DNA of 5,722 nucleotides, taken from positions 1-5,722 of the forward strand of contig JAEWMM010000327.1 in the NCBI GenBank assembly GCA_023457175.1, read 5' to 3'. The translations under genes were made by a program, and so were the position numbers. This stretch comes from Bacillota bacterium (GTDB lineage Bacteria > Bacillota > Clostridia > Oscillospirales > Ruminococcaceae). This document shows, one piece after another, positions 1-4,951 of the stretch. Under the pieces are notes generated by a model that saw only the letters and a program-made list of their open reading frames with translations, did no database searches and was not told the DNA's origin. The first letter of the stretch is position 1. Each line of letters begins with the position of its first letter.

Positions 1-1
1 G

Positions 2-10
2 TGCTATACT
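2..10 (+). promoter_or_regulatory. Possible extended -10 promoter element for the aldolase-family gene
   Basis: The left edge reads TGC followed by TATACT (5-10), which matches an extended -10 (TGnTATAAT) at five of the six hexamer positions. It would start transcription around 16-18 and leave a leader of about 30 nt before the ATG at 46. The leader holds a purine-rich ribosome site, GAAAGGA, at 29-35, about 10 nt from the start codon. Any -35 element lies outside the window, so the call rests on the -10 alone. Confidence 0.35.
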
Positions 11-45
11 GTTGATATATTCTCTTTTGAAAGGATTGTGCCCCG

Positions 46-1089
46 ATGAAATGCAGCTATTTAAACGACTACAGCGAGGGCGCGCACGCGCATATTATCG
101 CGGCGATCACCGACACAAATCTGGTACAGACGGTGGGCTACGGCGCCGACGAATTTTGCGCACGCGCCCGCAGGCTGATTGCGGATGAAATCAAGCGCCC
201 CGACAGCGCCGTCCATTTTTTTGTGGGCGGCACCCAGACAAACCTGACCGTCGCCGCCGCGCTGCTGCGTCCGCATCAGGGCATGATCTCGGCCGAAAGC
301 GGACATGTCAGCGTGCATGAGTCGGGCGCAATAGAGGCGACCAGCCACAAGGTGCTCACCATTCCGACGCCCGACGGCAAGCTGACCGCCGGGGCGGTCG
401 AGGCGCTGATCCGCGCGCATTACGACGACCCTACGGCCGAGCACATGGTGCAGCCCGGTATGGTATACGTCTCTCAGCCGACCGAGCTGGGCACCGTCTA
501 CCGTAAGCAGGAGCTGGCCGAGCTGGCCGCGGTCTGCCGGAAATACCGTATTCCACTCTACCTCGACGGCGCACGCTTAGGCTGCGCGCTGACCTGCCGC
601 GGCAACGACCTGACGCTGGCCGACATTGCCGGGCTGACCGACTTGTTTTACATCGGCGGGACCAAGATGGGCGCGTTGTTTGGCGAGGCGCTCGTCATCA
701 ACCGGCCGGAGTTAAACACCGATTTTCGCTCAATCATCAAGCAGCGGGGCGGCATGCTGGCAAAAGGCCGCCTGCTGGGGCTCCAGTTTGAGACGCTTTT
801 CACCGACGGGCTGTACTATACGCTGGCGCAGCACGCCAACGATATGGCAAAGCGTCTGGCCGACGGCATTGCGGCGCTGGGCTATTCCTTTGCGGCCGAG
901 GCGGTGACCAACCAGCTTTTCCCCATTCTGCCAAAGACAGTGCTGGCACGTCTGGAAGAGGATTTTGTCTTCTCGGTTCAGTATACCGTTGACGACACGC
1001 AGGATGTCATTCGCCTGTGCACCTCGTGGGCGACCGACCCCGACATGGTGGAACAGTTTTTGGAGAAGCTTAAGACATACGCCGCTTAA
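46..1089 (+). CDS. PLP-dependent threonine aldolase / beta-eliminating lyase family protein
   Basis: The 347-residue product has the layout of fold-type I PLP enzymes of the low-specificity threonine aldolase family (COG2008-like), and its length is normal for that family. Visible marks are GGTQTN at 61-66, which would bind the cofactor phosphate; His87 in the AESGHVSVHESG stretch, in the place of the ring-stacking His of threonine aldolases; Asp174 in DGAR (174-177), for the pyridine nitrogen; and Lys207 in GGTKMGAL, the expected Schiff-base lysine. Such enzymes cleave L-threonine or L-allo-threonine to glycine and acetaldehyde in the cytoplasm, but relatives act on other beta-hydroxy amino acids. 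The HVSVHESG segment differs from the HINxYExGG pattern I associate with classical LtaE, so the exact substrate is open. The start at 46 is supported by GAAAGGA at 29-35. The gene converges on the thiamin operon and has no evident functional link with it. Confidence 0.88.
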   Translation: MKCSYLNDYSEGAHAHIIAAITDTNLVQTVGYGADEFCARARRLIADEIKRPDSAVHFFVGGTQTNLTVAAALLRPHQGMISAESGHVSVHESGAIEATSHKVLTIPTPDGKLTAGAVEALIRAHYDDPTAEHMVQPGMVYVSQPTELGTVYRKQELAELAAVCRKYRIPLYLDGARLGCALTCRGNDLTLADIAGLTDLFYIGGTKMGALFGEALVINRPELNTDFRSIIKQRGGMLAKGRLLGLQFETLFTDGLYYTLAQHANDMAKRLADGIAALGYSFAAEAVTNQLFPILPKTVLARLEEDFVFSVQYTVDDTQDVIRLCTSWATDPDMVEQFLEKLKTYAA

Positions 1090-1202
1090 TTATTTAAGTA
1101 TAGGGGCGGTAAACGGAGTTTGTCAATCGACCGCACAGGCCCGGCGGAAAACGCAGGGCCTGTGCAGGCAGCGAAATGCTATATAATATTATTTTTTGCG
1201 CA
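1090..1202. other. Gene-free spacer after the aldolase gene
   Basis: I see no gene here. An open frame runs through it on the plus strand from inside the aldolase gene (965-1186), but it shares no family features and crosses the hairpin at 1133-1165. Besides that hairpin there is a weaker fold: AAAC-GGA-GTTT at 1111-1121, inside a GCGGT/ACCGC pair (1106-1110 with 1130-1134). The stretch 1180-1197 is very AT-rich, including a TATAAT string and six T residues at 1192-1197. Confidence 0.5.
1133..1165 (+). terminator. Strong hairpin downstream of the aldolase gene, possible terminator
   Basis: GCACAGGCCC (1133-1142) pairs perfectly with GGGCCTGTGC (1156-1165). Inside the loop, GCG (1144-1146) can pair with CGC (1152-1154) around GAAAA, after one G-A mismatch. 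The stem lies 43 bp after the aldolase stop codon. A run of six T occurs only at 1192-1197, 26 nt past the stem, so this is not a textbook intrinsic terminator. It may instead protect the mRNA 3' end, with real termination at 1203-1255. Confidence 0.4.
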
Positions 1203-1255
1203 ATAAAAGTCTGAGGACCCCCGCATGAAGCTTGCGGGGATCCTCAGACTTTTAT
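1203..1255. terminator. Long bidirectional terminator hairpin
   Basis: Positions 1203-1225 pair with 1233-1255 over 23 positions around a 7-nt loop, TGAAGCT. The outer part is AT-rich (ATAAAAGTCTGAGGA against TCCTCAGACTTTTAT) and the core is GC-rich (CCCCGCA against TGCGGGG). The only imperfect position is 1218/1240: C-A in a plus-strand transcript but a G-U wobble in a minus-strand transcript. The A-run at one base and T-run at the other give a U-rich 3' arm in both directions. It sits between convergent genes and can stop both the aldolase transcript and read-through from the thiamin operon. Confidence 0.8.
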
Positions 1256-1465
1256 AAGTTATAACCCCTTGGCAATTTACACAAGTAAATGCCGCTTGAG
1301 CATCAAGAAATCTTGCGGGAAGGTCTTCCGCCAAAACAGCCCTTTACCGAGCTGTTTCAGCGCCCCTTCTGCACTTTTTGAATGATTAAGAGCGCAGGGC
1401 ACGGGCCCGTCCCGTCCAGAAGATTTGTGCATTTTTATTTAGGGCACTTTTAACAAGCCTGATAT
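1256..1465. other. Densely structured intergenic block, candidate structured RNA or 3' UTR
   Basis: A string of small hairpins follows one after another. 1271-1293 has nine pairs, one bulged A and an ACAA loop. 1295-1307 (CTTGA-GCA-TCAAG) is mutually exclusive with 1304-1315 (CAAG-AAAT-CTTG). 1315-1331 has six pairs and one bulge. 1334-1357 is AAACAGC/GCTGTTT with a 10-nt loop. 1397-1413 is centred on the palindrome ACGGGCCCGT (1401-1410) and may be enclosed by CTTCT (1366-1370) with AGAAG (1418-1422). The sequence does not clearly show the strand. The minus strand is favoured because the thiamin operon runs in from the right and the terminator at 1203-1255 pairs without mismatch in that direction. 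I do not recognise a named RNA family. A 51-codon frame overlaps the block and is listed separately as a competing reading. Confidence 0.4.
1277..1432 (-). CDS. Possible 51-residue hypothetical small protein
   Basis: An uninterrupted minus-strand frame runs from ATG (1430-1432) to TAA (1277-1279). The 51-residue product is basic, with a hydrophilic first half and a C-terminal part containing the LFWRKTFPQDFLMLKRHL stretch. I recognise no family, signal peptide or membrane segment. For a gene: it is isolated between the hairpin at 1466-1488 and the terminator at 1203-1255, and it reads towards that terminator. Against it: there is no Shine-Dalgarno sequence before the ATG (the upstream bases are an AT-rich run), the codon choice (several TCT, TCA and AGT serines) differs from the GC-rich neighbours, and the same bases form a chain of hairpins. 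It may be a chance frame in a structured RNA or repeat. Confidence 0.22.
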   Translation of the reverse strand: MHKSSGRDGPVPCALNHSKSAEGALKQLGKGLFWRKTFPQDFLMLKRHLLV

Positions 1466-1488
1466 CCGCCGCAAGCTTCATGCGGCGG
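1466..1488. terminator. GC-rich hairpin just downstream of thiY, possible operon 3'-end structure
   Basis: CCGCCGCA (1466-1473) pairs perfectly with TGCGGCGG (1481-1488) around AGCTTCA. It lies 16 bp past the thiY stop codon, where a terminator of the minus-strand operon is expected. In that direction it is followed by ATATCAGGCTTG rather than a U-tract, so termination there is doubtful and an mRNA-stabilising role is equally possible. The tip is an inverted copy of the tip of the hairpin at 1203-1255. Confidence 0.45.
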
Positions 1489-1504
1489 GCCTGCCTTTAT
1501 AGAT

Positions 1505-2518
1505 TCATTGCAGTGCGGCCATCAGGTCGGAAGCGGCCGGCTTCTCGGCAATCAGCCCCTGTTCGTACAGCCAGTTGATATTGTTCTGCCAGACCGCCTC
1601 GGACTGCGAGAGAAAGGGCGCTGCGTCGGTTTCCATCAGCGGCAGCAGCATGGTCATGCTCTGGCGCTCGACCGATTCGGACAATGGAAAATTTTCGGCG
1701 TTCTGGTTGTTGAGCAGAATCGCCAGCGCTTCTTTGGGGTCGGCCTTCATGTCGGCAAAGCCTCTGGCGCTTGCCCGCAGAAAGGCTTTGAGCGTCTCAG
1801 GATCGTTTTGGATCATATCGTCGTTTGCCATAAACACGCCCTCGTAATAGGTGGGCACGCCGTATTCGTCCACCATAAAGTACGCGACGTCAAAGCCCTC
1901 TTCAATCATCTGCGGCACCTCGTGGTTGACGTAGCAGCCGATGGTGGCGTCGACATTGCCGGTGGTCATCGAGCTCATAAGGTCAAAGCCGACGTCGATC
2001 ATCGTCACGTCGCTGTAGTCGGCCCCGACGTTTTGCATCATACTGCGGATGAGCGCCTCGTTTAATTCGGTACCGGCATAGCCGATGGTCTTACCGACAA
2101 GGTCGGTCGGGGAATGGATACCGGCGCTTTTCAGATTCAGCACAATGTTTAAAGGCGACTGCACCACCGCGCCGATTGAGCGCACCGGCACCTGCTGGTT
2201 GGCGCGCGCCATAATGACGTCCTGCTGGTAATAAAGGCCGACCTGCGCCCTGCCCGCCGCAACCAGCGACATGGCGTCGTTGGCGTTAGAGGGGAAGCGG
2301 ATGTTGACCTTAAGCCCCTCGTCGGCGTAATAGCCCTTTTCAATAGCGGTGTACATAAAGGCGTGCAGCGCGTTGGGGTACCAATCGAGCACGACGTCAA
2401 TTTCTTTGAGTTGGGCGGCCTTGCCCGACTCGGCGGGAATAGCCGGAGAGGGCTTTGCGCCGCAGCCCGCGGCGGCCAGCAGCAGCGCCGCCAGCAGGAT
2501 TGAAAACAGCTTTTTCAT
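1505..2518 (-). CDS. thiY: ABC transporter substrate-binding lipoprotein, NMT1/THI5-like (ThiY type)
   Basis: This is the extracytoplasmic binding protein of a thiamin-precursor importer. The 337-residue product starts with MKK, a hydrophobic stretch (about 4-17) and a lipobox AAGC with the lipid-modified Cys19, so it should be anchored to the outer face of the membrane. The mature part opens with VVLDWYPNALHAF (43-54) and then AIEKGYYADEGLKV, the typical start of NMT1/THI5-like proteins. Relatives named ThiY bind formylaminopyrimidine, a thiamin breakdown product; others bind HMP or unrelated compounds, so the pyrimidine ligand here is inferred mainly from the thiE-tenA-thiXZ context. The start at 2518 is backed by AAAGGAG at 2526-2532, 7 nt upstream. 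It is the last gene of the run, 176 bp behind the permease gene, whereas the other genes overlap or abut. Confidence 0.88.
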   Translation of the reverse strand: MKKLFSILLAALLLAAAGCGAKPSPAIPAESGKAAQLKEIDVVLDWYPNALHAFMYTAIEKGYYADEGLKVNIRFPSNANDAMSLVAAGRAQVGLYYQQDVIMARANQQVPVRSIGAVVQSPLNIVLNLKSAGIHSPTDLVGKTIGYAGTELNEALIRSMMQNVGADYSDVTMIDVGFDLMSSMTTGNVDATIGCYVNHEVPQMIEEGFDVAYFMVDEYGVPTYYEGVFMANDDMIQNDPETLKAFLRASARGFADMKADPKEALAILLNNQNAENFPLSESVERQSMTMLLPLMETDAAPFLSQSEAVWQNNINWLYEQGLIAEKPAASDLMAALQ

Positions 2519-2525
2519 GAATTTT

Positions 2526-2532
2526 CTCCTTT
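2526..2532 (-). promoter_or_regulatory. Ribosome binding site of thiY
   Basis: Read on the minus strand this is AAAGGAG, with 7 nt between it and the ATG at 2518. It is one of the strongest sites in the operon and lets the binding-protein gene be translated without coupling to the permease gene, in line with the higher amount of binding protein that importers usually need. Confidence 0.75.
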
Positions 2533-2565
2533 ATACTAAAGTGGCATTAGCGAAATAGATTGGTG

Positions 2566-2595
2566 AGAATACTTTTTGTTCTGCAAGCGCGACAA
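2566..2595 (-). promoter_or_regulatory. Weak candidate internal promoter before thiY
   Basis: On the minus strand, TTGTCG (2590-2595) and TATTCT (2566-2571) are 18 bp apart, each matching four of six consensus positions. It would start transcription about 40 nt before thiY. The match is poor enough to occur by chance; co-transcription with the genes upstream is the simpler reading. Confidence 0.2.
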
Positions 2596-2601
2596 GGATA
2601 G

Positions 2602-2624
2602 CAAGTTGCCGCCCTGCGGCCTTG
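2602..2624 (-). promoter_or_regulatory. Hairpin in the thiX-thiY spacer
   Basis: In the 176-bp spacer, GCCGC (2608-2612) pairs with GCGGC (2616-2620) around CCT, and after a 2-nt bulge CAAG (2602-2605) pairs with CTTG (2621-2624). No T-run follows in the minus direction, so it is not an evident terminator. A barrier to mRNA decay or a processing point upstream of thiY would fit. The rest of the spacer shows only a weak TTAATA/TATTAA pair near the permease stop codon. Confidence 0.35.
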
Positions 2625-2694
2625 AGATTCCATAACAGGGCAAAAATCTACTGACAGGATTATTTGCATTTTAATAGACGTTAGGTATTAACAG

Positions 2695-3537
2695 TCATAG
2701 TTCCTTGCGCCAGAGGATGAATACGCGCTCGACCAAGCTGATAAGCCCGACAAGAAGCATCGCCACAGCCGACAACAGCACAATGGGGGCAAACACGCCC
2801 GCGCCGTCGAGCTGCGTCATCATCCGGCGGGAAAAGTAACCCAGACCGCTCTGCGCCCCAAGCCATTCGCCGATGGCAGCGCCGATAATCGACAGCGGGA
2901 CCGCCATCTTGATCGCCGAAAAGAAATAAGGCAGCGCGGCGGGCAGCTTGAGCTTGACGAAAATAGCCCGCTTACCCGCGCCGTAGGTGAACAGCAGCTC
3001 CTCCATTTCGGTTTTGACCGAGCGAAAGCCGTCGAACATCGAAATGGTGATCGGAAAAAAGGTGATGAGCACCGTGACGAGCACCTTGCTCCAGATGCCG
3101 TAGCCAAACCACAGTACAAACAGCGGCGCAATCGCGGTGGTGGGAATGGTCTGCGACGCGATGATAATTGGGTAGAACGCCTTTTCGGCCAACGGGCTGA
3201 CGTCCATCGCCACCGCCAGCAGCAGGCCCAATACGATTGAAATAAGCAGCCCGATAAAGGTAACCGCCATTGTAGCGGGCAGATGCACGCGCAGCAGCGG
3301 TTCGCGCAGCGCCCACAGCCGTGCGAGAATTTGGGTGGGCGACGGCAGAATGTAGGCCGCATTGAGTCTGGCGGCGACGCCCTGCCACAGCAGGAGCAGC
3401 GCCGTTACCAAACCGGCGGCAGGCAGGCCGGCGGGGCTGCGAAGCCGCTTTTTCGAACGCTTGCGCCCGTTTGCCGCGGTTGTATGCGCCCCGGAGCTAA
3501 TTATCGGCTCTTGTATGCGGGGGTTTTGCTTTTTCAC
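2695..3537 (-). CDS. thiX: ABC transporter permease for a thiamin precursor (ThiX type)
   Basis: The 280-residue product is a membrane permease of the binding-protein-dependent type (the SsuC/TauC/ThiX group). Hydrophobic segments are at about 37-53, 87-110, 121-143, 148-168, 208-224 and 247-268, giving about six spans. The conserved LPSPTQI (64-70) follows the first span. The cytoplasmic coupling loop (about 178-205, with TYGAGKR and KLPAALP) has the EAA-loop pattern that contacts the ATPase. The first 33 residues form a hydrophilic, Lys/Arg-rich tail. Translation starts at a GTG (3535-3537) that overlaps the thiZ stop codon as GTGA; AGGTGA at 3542-3547 is a close-spaced ribosome site, and no other start lies before the first span. 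The stop codon overlaps an ATG that opens only a five-codon frame. With thiZ and thiY it would form a complete importer. Confidence 0.88.
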   Translation of the reverse strand: MKKQNPRIQEPIISSGAHTTAANGRKRSKKRLRSPAGLPAAGLVTALLLLWQGVAARLNAAYILPSPTQILARLWALREPLLRVHLPATMAVTFIGLLISIVLGLLLAVAMDVSPLAEKAFYPIIIASQTIPTTAIAPLFVLWFGYGIWSKVLVTVLITFFPITISMFDGFRSVKTEMEELLFTYGAGKRAIFVKLKLPAALPYFFSAIKMAVPLSIIGAAIGEWLGAQSGLGYFSRRMMTQLDGAGVFAPIVLLSAVAMLLVGLISLVERVFILWRKEL

Positions 3538-4289
3538 AGCGTCACCTGCTTTCTCAGCAGCGCGACAAGTTGCTCGCGCAGGCCGATAATCTCAGGAGAG
3601 GCCAGCATGTCGCGGCTGCGCGGATAGGGCAGCGGTACCGGAATGTCGATAAGCGTTTCAATCGGCGTCTGCGCCACAACCAGAATTCGTTTTGAGAGGA
3701 ACACCGCCTCTTCCACATCGTGGGTAATAAACAGAATGGTCTTATGCTGCCGCGCCCACTGATCCAGCAGCCACTCCTGCATGGCAACGCGGGTGAGAAA
3801 ATCCAGCGCCGAAAAGGGCTCGTCGAGCAGCAGCAGCTCGCAGCCGGTCAGCACCGTGCGCCCGAAGGCAGCGCGTTGCCGCATGCCGCCCGACAGCTCG
3901 GACGGATATTTATGGCCGCAGCTTGACAGACCCACCTCACAAAGCATCTCATCCGCCCGCCGCCGCATTTCGGCTTTGGGCATGCCGCCCGCAACCTCAA
4001 GCGGCAGCTTCAAATTATCCGCCACGGTGCGCCACGGAAACAGCAGGTCGCGCTGCGGCATATAACCGCAATAACGGCGCTTGCCCAAAATGCTTTCTCC
4101 GTCGACGAGAACCTCGCCCGAGTCGGGGGTGAGCAGGCCGTTGATCAGCTTAAAAATCGTGCTCTTACCGCAGCCGCTAACCCCGACAAGCGATACGAAT
4201 TCCCCCGGCTGCACATCAAAAGAGAGCCCTTTGACCGTCGGGGCGGACTCCTTTGGATACCTGTAGGTCACCTCTTGCAGCGACAGCAT
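3534..4289 (-). CDS. thiZ: ABC transporter ATP-binding protein for a thiamin precursor (ThiZ type)
   Basis: The 251-residue product is a single, complete nucleotide-binding domain that would power the importer at the inner face of the membrane. Motifs occur in order: Walker A GVSGCGKST (36-44), Q-loop Gln79, signature LSGGM (132-136), Walker B ELLLLDEP (151-158) with catalytic Glu157, D-loop SALD (160-163) and switch His190. It resembles the SsuB/TauB/ThiZ group of ATPases; the thiamin role comes from the neighbours. I chose the ATG at 4289 because GGAGGA (4296-4301) stands 6 nt before it and the protein then begins directly with the LSLQEVTYRY strand. An in-frame ATG at 4308-4310 would add seven residues, but lies inside tenA upstream of that ribosome site. 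The start is 2 bp after the tenA stop codon, and the end overlaps thiX by 4 bp. Confidence 0.9.
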   Translation of the reverse strand: MLSLQEVTYRYPKESAPTVKGLSFDVQPGEFVSLVGVSGCGKSTIFKLINGLLTPDSGEVLVDGESILGKRRYCGYMPQRDLLFPWRTVADNLKLPLEVAGGMPKAEMRRRADEMLCEVGLSSCGHKYPSELSGGMRQRAAFGRTVLTGCELLLLDEPFSALDFLTRVAMQEWLLDQWARQHKTILFITHDVEEAVFLSKRILVVAQTPIETLIDIPVPLPYPRSRDMLASPEIIGLREQLVALLRKQVTL

Positions 4290-4291
4290 CG

Positions 4292-4951
4292 CTAATCCTC
4301 CATATTCCATGCCATATCCCAGAATTGCGCTTCAAAGCGGCTGCAATTGAGGAACACTTCTTCAAGGCCATCCAGCGTCTGCGCACCGCATTCCCCGGCC
4401 AACGTATTCATCAGCGCGATCAGCGCCTCGTTCTCCTGCTGATAAGCGCCCGAGCAGTAGCCCGAAATCCATTCGCCGTAGAGCGGATGCTGCGCCGCGC
4501 CCGGAATTTGATTGAGCCGCAGACCGATTTCGGCATAGCTCCACGAGCAGGCCAATATCGCCGCCGTAATGGCGGCCGCGTCGCCGGCATAAGCCACCGA
4601 CAGCATGTAGTTGGTATAGGAAACGTTCGCCAGCGCGGGCTTGGCCGTCTCAGCCGCCCGCACGTCGATGCCCAAGCGCTTCATATAGGCTCTGTGAAGC
4701 GCCATTTCGCCGTTTAGCACCGCCTCCACGCTTTGGGCAAAGCGGCGCATCTGCGCGGGGTGCTTCGCCTTAGCCACTCCGAGCGCGAACACTCTGGCGT
4801 ATTCAAACAGGTAGACATAATCCTGAATCATAAAGTAACGGAAACGTTCGACGTCAAGGCTGCCGTCCCCCAGCCCTCTGACAAACGGGTGGGCATGATA
4901 GCCCGCCCAGATCGGTTGCGCGCTTTTATGTAAACGGTCGGTGAAGGTCAT
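4292..4951 (-). CDS. tenA: Thiaminase II / aminopyrimidine aminohydrolase TenA
   Basis: The 219-residue product has the usual TenA length and keeps its active-site set. Asp44 in IQDYVYL, Tyr47, Tyr112, Cys135 in LACSWSYAE and Tyr139 lie at the same numbers as in Bacillus subtilis TenA; Tyr165 and Glu207 are shifted by two from its Tyr163 and Glu205. The cysteine places it in the TenA_C class. These cytoplasmic enzymes hydrolyse 4-amino-5-aminomethyl-2-methylpyrimidine to HMP and can also cleave thiamin, so the job is salvage of pyrimidine from thiamin breakdown products. This agrees with its place between thiE, a phosphatase gene and an importer. The ATG at 4951 overlaps the stop codon of the phosphatase gene as ATGA, and GGGGAGG at 4959-4965 stands 7 nt upstream. 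No key residue is missing. Confidence 0.95.
   Translation of the reverse strand: MTFTDRLHKSAQPIWAGYHAHPFVRGLGDGSLDVERFRYFMIQDYVYLFEYARVFALGVAKAKHPAQMRRFAQSVEAVLNGEMALHRAYMKRLGIDVRAAETAKPALANVSYTNYMLSVAYAGDAAAITAAILACSWSYAEIGLRLNQIPGAAQHPLYGEWISGYCSGAYQQENEALIALMNTLAGECGAQTLDGLEEVFLNCSRFEAQFWDMAWNMED
4296..4301 (-). promoter_or_regulatory. Ribosome binding site that decides the thiZ start
   Basis: GGAGGA on the minus strand lies within the last codons of tenA, 6 nt before the ATG at 4289. Its position supports that start over the in-frame ATG at 4308-4310, which lies upstream of it. Confidence 0.8.

Larger units (their letters stand above)
1221..1485. repeat. Exact 17-bp inverted repeat forming the tips of two hairpins
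   Basis: CCGCATGAAGCTTGCGG at 1221-1237 occurs as an exact reverse complement at 1469-1485, with 231 bp between the copies. Each copy is itself the tip of a hairpin (1203-1255 and 1466-1488), with the asymmetric loop TGAAGCT or AGCTTCA showing the relative orientation. Just outside the copies there is partial similarity: GGATCCTCAG after the first, and GGATATCAG one base after the second when read on its own strand. Confidence 0.75.

Noticed and set aside
61..444. Minus-strand 127-residue frame inside the aldolase gene
   Set aside because: It is a shadow of the plus-strand gene, whose catalytic motifs are intact, and it has no features of its own.
965..1186. 73-residue plus-strand frame overlapping the aldolase gene end
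   Set aside because: It runs in another frame of a well-supported gene, crosses the hairpin at 1133-1165 and has no ribosome site or family features.
1180..1187. TATAAT-like plus-strand promoter
   Set aside because: There is no matching -35 hexamer 16-18 bp upstream, and the next downstream element is a terminator rather than a gene.
2519..2694. TPP riboswitch before thiY
   Set aside because: I cannot find the conserved CUGAGA and ACC-CUGAU-type core segments; the spacer shows only a small bulged hairpin. If one exists it should be upstream of thiE, outside the window.
2681..2698. Five-codon frame (ATG to TAA) overlapping the thiX stop codon
   Set aside because: Too short for a credible gene; kept only as a side note on the spacer.
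4290..4310. Longer thiZ start at the ATG 4308-4310
   Set aside because: It lies inside tenA and upstream of the clear GGAGGA site that serves the ATG at 4289.
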